Positions 6,393 to 14,072 of a stretch of 14,619 nucleotides of DNA are shown here, piece after piece (the stretch's first letter is position 1; each line of letters opens with the position of its first letter). Made by a program: the position numbers and the translations under genes. This DNA comes from Betaproteobacteria bacterium (GTDB lineage: Bacteria; Pseudomonadota; Gammaproteobacteria; Burkholderiales; SG8-41): NCBI GenBank assembly GCA_021300125.1, contig JAJTHX010000322.1, positions 1-14,619 of the forward strand, written 5' to 3'. The notes under the pieces were generated by a model. It worked only from the letters and a program-made list of their open reading frames with translations, did not search any database and was not told the origin of the DNA.

Positions 6393-7187
6393 ATGAACGC
6401 CCCCGAGAAACTGCCGCTGGCTGACATCCAGTCCATTGCTGACCGCCGCAACATCCCGATCAACCAAGTCGGCGTGAAATCGCTGGTGCACCCCCTGCGT
6501 GTGCGTACCGCGGACGGCGGCGAGGTGTCGACCGTGGCCACCGTGGACATGACTGTGGGCCTCCCCCCCGAAGTCAAGGGGACGCACATGTCTCGTTTTG
6601 TCGAGGTATTACAGAACCATCATGCCGCCCTTGACGCCCACGGATTCGCCGCGCTGCTCGAGCGCATGCTTGAGCGCCTGGGTGCCGACACTGGCCGCAT
6701 CGAGATGCGCTTTCCGTACTTCATTTGCAAGCGTGCCCCGGTTTCCGGTGCCGAGAGCCTGCTCGACTACAGTGTGATGCTGTGTGCCGAACGCAAGGCC
6801 CACGGTGCGGTGTTCACCACCCGCGTCACGGCGCCGGCAACCAGCCTCTGCCCGTGCTCAAAGGAAATTTCCGAGTATGGGGCGCACAACCAGCGCTCCG
6901 ACATCACCATCACCGTCGAAGCCGATGCCGCTCTGACGATCGAGGACATTGCCGGCATCGCCGAGCAGGAAGCTTCCTGCGAGGTCTACGGCCTGCTCAA
7001 GCGGCCGGACGAGAAATGGGTGACCGAGCGCGCCTACGACAACCCCAAGTTTGTCGAGGACCTGGTGCGCGACATCGCACTGCGCCTGGATGCGGATGCC
7101 CGGGTTCGCCGCTACAGCATCGAGGCCGAAAATTACGAGTCGATCCACAACCACTCGGCCTATGCCCTTGTCGAGCGGGTCAAGTAG
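6393..7187 (+). CDS. folE2: GTP cyclohydrolase IB (FolE2)
   Basis: Converts GTP to 7,8-dihydroneopterin triphosphate, the entry to folate and other pterins; cytosolic. It is 264 residues, the usual FolE2 length. Seen: the family signature SLCPCSKEISEYGAHNQRS with the active-site Cys153 and nearby His165, plus the conserved end YSIEAENYESIHNHSAYA. FolE2 is the enzyme that works without zinc, using Mn or Fe, and in many genomes backs up FolE in zinc shortage; I see no convincing Zur box here. It is the first gene of the rightward operon, 19 nt before the oxidase gene, and its promoter carries the putative LitR operator. The product may support folate-dependent SAM regeneration for the methyltransferase or supply pterin in general. 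The photolyase type here uses lumazine rather than folate, so a direct antenna role is less likely. No second FolE is visible in the window. Confidence 0.95.
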   Translation: MNAPEKLPLADIQSIADRRNIPINQVGVKSLVHPLRVRTADGGEVSTVATVDMTVGLPPEVKGTHMSRFVEVLQNHHAALDAHGFAALLERMLERLGADTGRIEMRFPYFICKRAPVSGAESLLDYSVMLCAERKAHGAVFTTRVTAPATSLCPCSKEISEYGAHNQRSDITITVEADAALTIEDIAGIAEQEASCEVYGLLKRPDEKWVTERAYDNPKFVEDLVRDIALRLDADARVRRYSIEAENYESIHNHSAYALVERVK

Positions 7188-7206
7188 CCGCGGAGCGTCC
7201 GCCTTG

Positions 7207-8508
7207 GTGAACCCGCCCGGACAGCGCATCGCCGTCGTCGGCGCCGGCATTGCCGGATTGTCGGCAGCGTGGCTGCTTTCGCGACAACACCGCGTCACGC
7301 TGTTCGAGGCCAATGATTACCTCGGTGGCCATACCCACACCGTCGATGTCACCCTGGACGGAGTCACCGCGCCGGTGGACACCGGCTTTCTGGTGTTCAA
7401 CGACCGCACCTACCCCAACCTGATCGCGTTGTTCGCCGAACTCGGTATTGCTTCCGCGGCGAGCGATATGTCGTTCTCGGTGCGCCTCGAGTCCGAAGGC
7501 GTTGAGTGGGCGGGCAGCGACCTTGACGCGGTGTTCGCGCAGCGGCGCAACCTGCTGCGCCCGGCGTTTTGGGGCATGCTTGCCGACATCCTGCGTTTCA
7601 ACCGGGAGGCCACGGCATCTGCGCGTGGCGGCCCGCATGGTGGTGCGCAAACCCTGGGGGTATTCCTGGAGGCAGGCCGCTACGGCGCGGCCTTCCGCGA
7701 CTGGTATCTGCTGCCCATGGCCGGCGCCATATGGTCCTGCCCGGCCAACGCCATGCTCGACTATCCGGCGCAGACCTTTTTCCGCTTCTGCGACAACCAC
7801 GGACTGCTCCAGGTCAGCAATCGTCCGCAATGGCGCACGGTGCTGGGTGGTGCCCGCAGTTACGTGGCGCGACTGGCTGCGGCGATACCGGACGTACGCG
7901 CCGCCACGCCGGTGGCCGCAATCCGGCGCGAGGCCGGCGGCGCGGTGCTGGTCACCGGCGACGGCAGCGAACGCTTCGACGCCGTGGTGCTGGCCTGCCA
8001 CAGCGACCAGGCGCTGCGACTGCTCACGGATGCAGATGCCGCCGAGCATGAGGTGCTCGCCGCCATTCCCTACCAGGACAACGAAGTGGTGCTGCACACC
8101 GACACCGATTTCCTGCCGCGCCGGCGCAAGGCCTGGTCCGCCTGGAATTACCATGCCTCTGCCCTGACCGATGCCGACCGCCCGGTCGGCGTGAGCTACC
8201 TGATCAACAAGCTGCAACCGCTGCCTTTCAGCCAGCCGGTGATCGTCACCCTCAATGCCGCCGAAGCCCCGCGGGCGGCGTGTGTGATCGACCGCTATCG
8301 CTACGCCCATCCGGTGTTTGGTGCGGGCAGCAACGCGGCGCAGTCGCGGCTGCCGCAGCTGCAGGGAAAGCGCAACACCTGGTTCTGCGGCGCCTGGACC
8401 GGCTACGGCTTCCATGAGGACGGGCTGAAATCCGGACTGGCGGTTGCCGAAGGCTTCGGCATCACCGCGCCCTGGCGCTGCCAGCAAACCCTGAAAGCGG
8501 CAGCATGA
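7207..8508 (+). CDS. FAD-dependent amine-oxidase-like oxidoreductase
   Basis: About 433 residues. The N-terminus carries the FAD dinucleotide-binding motif VVGAGIAGLSAAWLLSR (GxGxxG at residues 12-17) with the acidic strand end FEANDYLGGHTHT. The C-terminus carries the second FAD contact WFCGAWTGYGFHEDGLKSG (392-410). It belongs to the COG2907-type branch of the amine oxidase superfamily, which travels with DUF1365 and CFA-like methyltransferases. In plants a comparable oxidase domain is fused to the methyltransferase in cyclopropane fatty acid synthases, and in Rhodobacter a homologue lies in the singlet-oxygen regulon. The likely job is oxidation or desaturation of a methylated acyl chain. 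Start: GTG at 7207 or TTG at 7204, with GGAG at 7192-7195 lying 11 or 8 nt upstream. The longer frame back to 7051 is the end of folE2 out of frame. The stop overlaps the next gene. Confidence 0.88.
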   Translation: MNPPGQRIAVVGAGIAGLSAAWLLSRQHRVTLFEANDYLGGHTHTVDVTLDGVTAPVDTGFLVFNDRTYPNLIALFAELGIASAASDMSFSVRLESEGVEWAGSDLDAVFAQRRNLLRPAFWGMLADILRFNREATASARGGPHGGAQTLGVFLEAGRYGAAFRDWYLLPMAGAIWSCPANAMLDYPAQTFFRFCDNHGLLQVSNRPQWRTVLGGARSYVARLAAAIPDVRAATPVAAIRREAGGAVLVTGDGSERFDAVVLACHSDQALRLLTDADAAEHEVLAAIPYQDNEVVLHTDTDFLPRRRKAWSAWNYHASALTDADRPVGVSYLINKLQPLPFSQPVIVTLNAAEAPRAACVIDRYRYAHPVFGAGSNAAQSRLPQLQGKRNTWFCGAWTGYGFHEDGLKSGLAVAEGFGITAPWRCQQTLKAAA

Positions 8509-9278
8509 TGGCGTTGTTCCCGGATGCCGCGCTGTATTCTGGCGAGGTGATGCACCGCCGCTACGCGCCGGCGGTGCATGCCTTCCGCCACGGCCTTTTT
8601 TTCATCCGCCTGCGCATCAACGGCCCCGGGCCTGCGTTGCCGCGGCTGTTTTCGCGCAACCGCTGGAATCTGGTCAGTGTCCGCGATGCCGACTACGGCC
8701 CGCGCGACGGCAGCGCGCTGGAGCCGTGGATCCGCAGCGTGCTGGCGCGCCACGGGCTGCATGAGGCGGATGGCCCGATCTGGCTGCAGACTTTTCCGCG
8801 GGTCCTGGGTTACGCCTTCAATCCGGTCAGCTTCTGGCTTTGCCACGACCGGGACGGCGGACTGCGCGCGGTACTTGCCGAGGTCAACAACACCTTCGGC
8901 GAACATCACAATTACCTCGTTGCCCATGCCGACGGCCGTCCGATCCGCGGCGGCGACTGGCTGAGCGCGCGCAAGGTGTTCCATGTGTCCCCCTTTTTCC
9001 CGGTCAGCGGCGATTACCGCTTCCGTTTCGAGGACGACGCGGCGGGCTGCCGTTTCCGCATCGATTATGACGATGGCGCCGGCAACCGCCTGGTGACGCA
9101 GATCCGCGGCACCGCGGCGCCATTGAGCACCGCGGTTCTGGCGCGCGAGTTGCTGCGCCGGCCCTGGCTCACTGCAGGCGTGATCCTGCGCATCCATTAT
9201 CACGCGCTGCGGCTGTGGCTGAAGCGCGTGCCGTTTTTTTCCAAACCCCTTCCTCCAGCCGAGGACATCACGCGATGA
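8505..9278 (+). CDS. DUF1365 family protein
   Basis: 257 residues of the DUF1365 (COG3496) family. The family signature is clear: FPRVLGYAFNPVSFWLC (residues 97-113) and AEVNNTFGEHHNYL (125-138), with the N-terminal SGEVMHRRYAPAVHAFRHG. The conserved His, Asn and Glu residues suggest a binding or catalytic site, but no reaction has been firmly assigned to the family as far as I know. It sits between the flavin oxidase and the methyltransferase, overlapping both by 4 nt (ATGA), and these three families occur together across bacteria, so it probably acts on the same lipid. ATG at 8505 or 8508 are equivalent starts. No signal peptide is evident. Confidence 0.9.
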   Translation: MMALFPDAALYSGEVMHRRYAPAVHAFRHGLFFIRLRINGPGPALPRLFSRNRWNLVSVRDADYGPRDGSALEPWIRSVLARHGLHEADGPIWLQTFPRVLGYAFNPVSFWLCHDRDGGLRAVLAEVNNTFGEHHNYLVAHADGRPIRGGDWLSARKVFHVSPFFPVSGDYRFRFEDDAAGCRFRIDYDDGAGNRLVTQIRGTAAPLSTAVLARELLRRPWLTAGVILRIHYHALRLWLKRVPFFSKPLPPAEDITR

Positions 9279-10495
9279 ACCAGACCCTCACCGAGCGCGC
9301 GCCGCTCAATGCCGCATCCGCCAACGAACCTGCCGCTGCGCGCTGGCTCTGCCGCATGCTCTCGGGATTGCGTGCCGGCCGCCTGGAGCTGACCACGCCC
9401 GACGGTCGCGTGCTCGCCTTCGGCGACAAGCCCGGGCCCCATGCCACGCTCAAGATCGCCGACTGGCAGGTCTGCTCCGACATCCTGTCGCGCGGCGACA
9501 TCGGGCTGGCGGAGGCCTGGATCGCGGGGCGTGCGGACAGTGAAGACCTCACGCAGCTGCTGCTGCTTGCGGCGGTGAACGAGCAGGCAGTGGAGCTGGC
9601 CATCCACGGCCGCTGGTGGTCGACGCTGGCCTACCGCCTGCGTCACTGGCTGAGGCCCAACACCCGCGCCGGCAGCCGCAAAAACATCCACGCCCACTAC
9701 GACCTCGGCAACGAGTTCTACAGGCTGTGGCTGGATCCGACCATGACCTATTCCTCGGCGCTGTTCGAGGGCGAGCCTTCCCGCTCCCTGGCCGAGGCGC
9801 AGTCAGCGAAGTATTCGCGCATCCTGCGCGAACTCGGCGCAAAATCCGGAGACCACATTCTCGAGATCGGTTGCGGCTGGGGAGGGTTTGCCGAACATGC
9901 GGCTCGTACCGGCTGCCGCGTCACCGGCATCACCATCTCTGCAGCCCAGCTCGAATTTTCGCGGGCACGCATCGCCCGCGCGGGGCTGGCAGGCCAGGTG
10001 GACCTTCAGCTGAGGGATTATCGCGACCTTGAGGGCCGCTACGACCATGTGGTGTCGATCGAGATGTTCGAAGCCGTCGGCGAGCGGTACTGGCCCGGCT
10101 ACTTCGCCGCGCTGCGTGGCTGCCTGCGACCCGGCGGCCGCGCGCTGGTGCAGAGCATCACCATCGCCGAAGAGAAATTCGAGCGCTACCGCAACGGCAC
10201 TGATTTCATCCAGCAGTACATTTTTCCGGGCGGCATGCTGCCCTCGAAAACCGTGTTTGCCGCGCAGGCGGCGCGCCAGGGGCTGGCGGTGACCGGCCTG
10301 CACGCCTTCGGCATCGACTATGCCGGGACGCTGGCGCGCTGGCACCGGGCCTTTGGCCGCGTCGACAGTGAGGTGCGGGCGCTCGGTTTCGATGAGGCAT
10401 TCATGCGCACCTGGCGTTTCTATCTCGCGTACTGCGAGGCCGGTTTCCGTGCCGGCGCGACCGATGTGGTACAGGTGCGTCTTGAACATGCGTAA
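9275..10495 (+). CDS. SAM-dependent methyltransferase, cyclopropane-fatty-acyl-phospholipid synthase family
   Basis: 406 residues. Transfers a methyl or methylene group from SAM to the double bond of membrane phospholipid acyl chains. Seen: the substrate-side motif YDLGNEFYRLWLDPTMTYSS (142-161), SAM motif I LEIGCGWGG (196-204), EMFEAVGERYW (263-273, with E266 matching the bicarbonate-ligand Glu of E. coli Cfa), FGIDYAGTLARWH with Y349, and a C-terminal Cys (C387, FYLAYCEAGFRAG). The position of E. coli His266 appears to hold Gln293 (LVQSITI), which is seen in the branch that travels with flavin oxidases. That hints at methylation without ring closure, as proposed for UfaM in methyl/furan fatty acid synthesis. 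The start at ATG 9275 overlaps the DUF1365 stop, with GAGG at 9261-9264; the frame back to 9215 is an out-of-frame extension. I give no symbol because cfa versus ufaM cannot be settled here. Confidence 0.9.
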   Translation: MNQTLTERAPLNAASANEPAAARWLCRMLSGLRAGRLELTTPDGRVLAFGDKPGPHATLKIADWQVCSDILSRGDIGLAEAWIAGRADSEDLTQLLLLAAVNEQAVELAIHGRWWSTLAYRLRHWLRPNTRAGSRKNIHAHYDLGNEFYRLWLDPTMTYSSALFEGEPSRSLAEAQSAKYSRILRELGAKSGDHILEIGCGWGGFAEHAARTGCRVTGITISAAQLEFSRARIARAGLAGQVDLQLRDYRDLEGRYDHVVSIEMFEAVGERYWPGYFAALRGCLRPGGRALVQSITIAEEKFERYRNGTDFIQQYIFPGGMLPSKTVFAAQAARQGLAVTGLHAFGIDYAGTLARWHRAFGRVDSEVRALGFDEAFMRTWRFYLAYCEAGFRAGATDVVQVRLEHA

Positions 10496-11027
10496 GGCCT
10501 GGCTGTTGCTGATGCTGGTCGCGCCGCCGGCTGCGGCGGTGAGCGTGCCGGCCGAACTGCCCCCGGCGGTGTGCAGCGCGATCGAACCCTGCCGCATGGT
10601 TGGCATGGGCCGGCTGCGCTGGTGGGGCTTCCATGTCTACGATGCGGCGCTCTGGGCGCGCGAGGGGCGCTGGAATCCCGATGCACCCTATGTCCTCGAC
10701 ATCGTCTATGCACGCAACATCACCGGGGTGCAGCTCGCCTCGACCAGCATTGACGAAATCCGCCGCATGGGTGTGCGCGACGAGGCCTTGCTGTCGCGCT
10801 GGGACGGGCTGCTGCGCGGCGTGTTTCCCGATGTCCAGCCCGGCAGCCGCCTGACTGGCCTCTACCGGCCGCAGCGCGGGCTGCAGTTCTACTCCGGCAC
10901 CCGTCTTCTCGGTGCGATCGACGATCCCGAACTGGCGCGGCGGTTTTTCGAGATCTGGCTCGACCCGCGAACCCAGAAACCGGATCTGCGCTCAGCGCTG
11001 CTCGGCGGCCATGGCGGCACTCGCTAA
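10488..11027 (+). CDS. Secreted chalcone-isomerase-fold protein
   Basis: 179 residues. It opens with a signal peptide (MRKAWLLLMLVAPPAAA, cleavage likely near residue 17), so it is periplasmic. The mature part matches the chalcone_isomerase-like family, with MGRLRWWGFHVYDAALWA (about 40-57) as the signature strand. Bacterial members are not known to act on chalcones; plant relatives with this fold (FAP proteins) bind fatty acids, so a lipid-binding role is a fair inference. Two cysteines (C29, C35) could form a disulfide. It starts at ATG 10488, inside the end of the methyltransferase gene (8-nt overlap), which argues for tight coupling. It overlaps the transporter gene by 17 nt. Confidence 0.82.
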   Translation: MRKAWLLLMLVAPPAAAVSVPAELPPAVCSAIEPCRMVGMGRLRWWGFHVYDAALWAREGRWNPDAPYVLDIVYARNITGVQLASTSIDEIRRMGVRDEALLSRWDGLLRGVFPDVQPGSRLTGLYRPQRGLQFYSGTRLLGAIDDPELARRFFEIWLDPRTQKPDLRSALLGGHGGTR

Positions 11028-12297
11028 ACGGGCCCTCGCGGCGTACGCCGCCGTGGCGCTGCCCCTGGCGGCTGCCGCGCTGCCGGTGCACGTGCACATT
11101 CCGAAGTTCTATGCCGGGCTCGGCCTTGAGCTGGCCGTGGTCGGCGTGCTGCTGCTGGCGGTGCGCCTGCTTGACGCCATCAGCGATCCGCTGCTCGGCG
11201 CGCTTGCCGACCGCATACCTGAGTCGCGCGGGGGCCGCCGCGCGATGATCGCGGTTGCGGCGCCGCTGCTCGCTGCCGGACTCTGGCTGCTGTTTACGCC
11301 GCCTTCCTCTCCCGCGACGCTTGCCCCCTGGCTGGCGGCGACGCTGGTGCTGAGCTATCTCGGCCTCAGCGCGGCGAGCATTGCCCACTTCGCGCTCGGC
11401 AGCGCGCTGTCGCACGATTATGTCGAGCGCACCCGCATCACCGCGGCGCGCGGCGTTGCCGCGCTGGCCGGGGTGCTGCTGGCTGCGGCCCTGCCCGAGT
11501 TGCTGGTGCAACGACTGGGTGCCGATGAGGGGCTGTCACTGTTTGCGCTGTTATTCGCGCCCTTGTTGCTCGCCGCGACGGCGGTCACGGTGCTGGCGGG
11601 ACCGAAGCCCCCGGTTGCAGCGCGGGCGCTGCCGCTCAGCCTGGGCGCGATCCTGCAACCGCTGCGCAACCCGCGTTTCCGCCGCCTTGCGCTGGTGTTC
11701 CTGGTCAATGGCGTCTCGGCTGCGGTGCCGGCGACGCTGCTGCTGTTTTTCGCAGCCGACGTGCTGCAGCGGCCGGACCTGACGCCGCTGTTCCTGGTGC
11801 TGTATTTCCTGGCCGGCGCAGCGGGCATGCCGCTGTGGGTGAAGCTCGCCGCCCGCTTCGGCAAGGCGCGGGCGTGGCTGGCCGGAATGGGGCTGGCGGT
11901 GGCCGCCTTTGTCTGGGCCTGGTTTCTCGGCGCAGGGGATGCCGCGGCCTTTGCCGCAGTTTGCGTGATGTCCGGACTGGCCTTCGGTTCGGATCTGGCC
12001 CTGCCGGCCTCGTTGCTGGCGGATGTCGTTGACGACGACGAGCATGGCGGCAGCCGGCCCGATGGCGCCTATTTCGGCCTCTGGCATCTGCTGGAGAAAC
12101 TAGCCCTGGCCCTGGCTGCCGGGATTACGCTGCCAGCGCTGCAGTGGCTGGGCTATCAGCCCGGTGCCGCGGCTGCCGCCGGCTCGGCGCTGTCGGCGGT
12201 GTATGCACTGCTGCCCTGCCTGATCAAAATTGCCGCGGCGCTGTTGCTGTGGCGCACGGTGCGCGAGGCGCGCCCAACCCAAGGAGACCCTGCATGA
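11011..12297 (+). CDS. MFS transporter, GPH (MFS_2) type
   Basis: 428 residues with about eleven or twelve hydrophobic segments; an inner-membrane transporter. The loop motif RLLDAISDPLLGALADR (52-68), followed by RGGRR, is the hallmark of the glycoside-pentoside-hexuronide:cation symporter family, with D55, D59 and R68. The second half has the matching acidic region SLLADVVDDDE before the last helices. Eukaryotic relatives (MFSD2A) carry lysophospholipids, and a GPH-type transporter also sits in the Rhodobacter singlet-oxygen operon, so lipid transport or flipping is plausible. The substrate is not shown by the sequence. I chose ATG 11011, which overlaps the previous gene by 17 nt; the frame back to 10912 lacks support. 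The stop overlaps the lipoprotein start (ATGA). Confidence 0.85.
   Translation: MAALAKRALAAYAAVALPLAAAALPVHVHIPKFYAGLGLELAVVGVLLLAVRLLDAISDPLLGALADRIPESRGGRRAMIAVAAPLLAAGLWLLFTPPSSPATLAPWLAATLVLSYLGLSAASIAHFALGSALSHDYVERTRITAARGVAALAGVLLAAALPELLVQRLGADEGLSLFALLFAPLLLAATAVTVLAGPKPPVAARALPLSLGAILQPLRNPRFRRLALVFLVNGVSAAVPATLLLFFAADVLQRPDLTPLFLVLYFLAGAAGMPLWVKLAARFGKARAWLAGMGLAVAAFVWAWFLGAGDAAAFAAVCVMSGLAFGSDLALPASLLADVVDDDEHGGSRPDGAYFGLWHLLEKLALALAAGITLPALQWLGYQPGAAAAAGSALSAVYALLPCLIKIAAALLLWRTVREARPTQGDPA
12281..12286 (+). promoter_or_regulatory. Ribosome-binding site of the DUF3833 lipoprotein
   Basis: AAGGAG, 7 nt before the ATG at 12294. It is the strongest such site inside the operon and places the start directly before the signal peptide. 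Confidence 0.8.
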
Positions 12298-12824
12298 ACT
12301 TCCCGCGCTGGATGCTGCTGGCGATGACATTGCTGCTTGCCGGCTGCGGCACGATTCCCGTTGAAACCTACCGCGACGAGAAGCCGGTGCTCGACCTGCG
12401 CCGCTATTTCGACGGCACCGTCGACGCCTGGGGGATGTTCCAGGACCGCAACGGCAGGGTGGTCAAGCGCTTCACCGTGCGCATCGACGCGAAATGGCAG
12501 GGCGATACCGGCGTGCTCGACGAGTACTTCGATTATTCTGACGGCAGCAAGAGCCGCCGCGTGTGGACCATCACCCGCATCGATGGCAACCGCTACCGCG
12601 GCACCGCAGACGACGTGGTTGGCGAGGCGATCGGCGAGGTCAGCGGCAACGCGCTGCGCTGGCGCTATGTGCTCAGGCTCGACGTGGACGGGCGCAGCTG
12701 GAATGTGGATTTCGATGACTGGATGTATCTGATGGACGACCAGGTCATGCTCAACCGATCGGTGATGAGCAAGTTCGGCATTTATCTGGGCGAGGTCACC
12801 CTCGCCTTCCGCAAGCGGCCATGA
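12294..12824 (+). CDS. DUF3833 family lipoprotein
   Basis: 176 residues. A lipoprotein signal peptide is plain: MNFPRWMLLAMTLLLAGC with lipobox LAGC and Cys18 as the acylated residue, so the protein is membrane-anchored, facing the periplasm. The mature part (LRRYFDGTVDAWGMFQDR, YRGTADDVVGEAIGEVSGN, DDWMYLMDDQVMLNRSVMSK) matches DUF3833, a beta-rich domain with no assigned activity that regularly accompanies CFA-like methyltransferases and this SDR type. A lipocalin-like lipid-binding role would fit but is a guess. It overlaps the transporter gene by 4 nt and the SDR gene by 4 nt. Confidence 0.9.
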   Translation: MNFPRWMLLAMTLLLAGCGTIPVETYRDEKPVLDLRRYFDGTVDAWGMFQDRNGRVVKRFTVRIDAKWQGDTGVLDEYFDYSDGSKSRRVWTITRIDGNRYRGTADDVVGEAIGEVSGNALRWRYVLRLDVDGRSWNVDFDDWMYLMDDQVMLNRSVMSKFGIYLGEVTLAFRKRP

Positions 12825-13606
12825 TCGGTCGCCCGCTGAACCGTCCGATCCGCGACTGGCGCAGACTGCGCGTATGGGTGATCGGGGCCTCGAGCGGCAT
12901 CGGTGCCGGGCTCGCACAGGCGCTGTGGGCGCGCGGCGCCCGGGTTGCGGTGTCGGCGCGCCGCGGCGATGAACTCGCGCAGCTTGCCGCCGCTCACGGT
13001 ACCTCGGCGCTGGCGCTGCCCCTCGACGTCACTGACGCGCAGGCGGTGCAGCCCGCGCTCGACCGCATCGTCGAGGCCTGGGGGGGTGTCGACCTCGCGG
13101 TACTTTGCGCCGGCACGCACCAGCCGGTGCGGGCCTGGGAGCTGGAGGCCGGCGCTGCGCGGCGGCTGATCGACATCAACCTGAACGGCGTGATCCACTG
13201 CCTGCCGCCGCTGGTGGCGCGCCTGCTGCGCCAGGGTGGAGGCGGCATTGCTGTGGTCTCCAGCGTTGCCGGCTACGCCGGGTTGCCGACGTCGCTGGTC
13301 TACGGCGCCAGCAAGGCCGCGCTGAACAACCTTGCCGAAACGCTGTATCTTGACCTTGCCCCGCGCGGCATCGGTGTTTATCTGGTGTGCCCGGGCTTCG
13401 TGAAGACACCGCTGACCGACCGCAACGAGTTTCCGATGCCCGCGCTGATCAGCGTCGAGGCCGCGGCGCAGGCGATGATCCGCGGCTTCGAGCGGGGTGA
13501 CTTCGAGATCGATTTTCCGAAGCGTTTCACCCGGCTGCTGAAGTGCCTGCGCCTGCTGCCCTACCGCTGGTATTTTGCGCTGGTGCGCCGGGGGACGGGA
13601 CTGTGA
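12821..13606 (+). CDS. Short-chain dehydrogenase/reductase
   Basis: 261 residues of the classical SDR family; cytosolic NAD(P)H-dependent oxidoreductase. Seen: the cofactor loop GASSGIG (22-28), DVT (69-71), LCAG (95-98), the catalytic region DINLNG (118-123), Ser147/148 in VVSSVAGYAG, Y161 and K165 in YGASK, and the CPGFVKT segment after it. The basic pair SARR at 45-48 after the second strand suggests NADP(H). The C-terminal tail (RFTRLLKCLRLLPYRWYF) is basic and hydrophobic and could touch the membrane. Substrate unknown; the operon suggests a keto or hydroxy acyl intermediate. It overlaps both neighbours by 4 nt. Confidence 0.92.
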   Translation: MIGRPLNRPIRDWRRLRVWVIGASSGIGAGLAQALWARGARVAVSARRGDELAQLAAAHGTSALALPLDVTDAQAVQPALDRIVEAWGGVDLAVLCAGTHQPVRAWELEAGAARRLIDINLNGVIHCLPPLVARLLRQGGGGIAVVSSVAGYAGLPTSLVYGASKAALNNLAETLYLDLAPRGIGVYLVCPGFVKTPLTDRNEFPMPALISVEAAAQAMIRGFERGDFEIDFPKRFTRLLKCLRLLPYRWYFALVRRGTGL

Positions 13607-14058
13607 GCGCGGCCGTGGATGCAGGCCGTGTCGAGGCGCTGGTGCGCTTTTTCGAGACGCTGACCCCGCAGTCGCTGGCGGAATTTCCTCGCCACTACGC
13701 TGCGGACTGTCGCTTCCGCGATCCTTTCAACGATGTGCGCGGCCTGACTGCCCTTGACGCCATTTTCCGGCACATGTTCGAACGCCTTGAAGCGCCGCGT
13801 TTCATTGTGCGCGAGCGGGTGTTCGAGGCGCCGCGACTGTTCCTGACCTGGGATTTTGAATTCCGCTTCCGCGGATTCCGCCCGCGCGAGACCCAGCGCA
13901 TCCACGGTTCGAGCCTGATCACCTTTGATGACGCCGGCCTGGTCGCGGTGCATCGCGATTATTGGGATGCCGCGGAAGAGTTGTATGAAAAGCTCCCCTT
14001 GCTGGGGGCCTTGCTGCGCTGCCTGAAACAACAGGGACGCCCCAAGGTGATCCTGTAA
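13603..14058 (+). CDS. NTF2/SnoaL-like protein
   Basis: 151 residues. The pattern RVEALVRFFETLTPQSLAEF, HYAADCRFRDPFNDVRG, IFRHMFERL, then alternating strands (FLTWDFEFRFRGF, RIHGSSLITFDDAG, VAVHRDYWDAAEELY) is the cone-shaped NTF2-like fold, whose members bind or isomerise small hydrophobic molecules. No catalytic residues can be assigned with confidence; the pocket would include the DPF and HRDYWD residues. I chose GTG 13603 with GGGGGACGGGA just upstream; it overlaps the SDR stop by 4 nt. The frame back to 13543 is inside the SDR gene. It is the last gene of the nine-gene operon. Confidence 0.85.
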   Translation: MSAAVDAGRVEALVRFFETLTPQSLAEFPRHYAADCRFRDPFNDVRGLTALDAIFRHMFERLEAPRFIVRERVFEAPRLFLTWDFEFRFRGFRPRETQRIHGSSLITFDDAGLVAVHRDYWDAAEELYEKLPLLGALLRCLKQQGRPKVIL

Positions 14059-14072
14059 CCTATTGATTTTAT

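Noticed and set aside
7180..8487. Long open frame on the - strand opposite the flavin oxidase
   Set aside because: The + strand protein has both FAD motifs; the opposite translation shows no recognisable domain.
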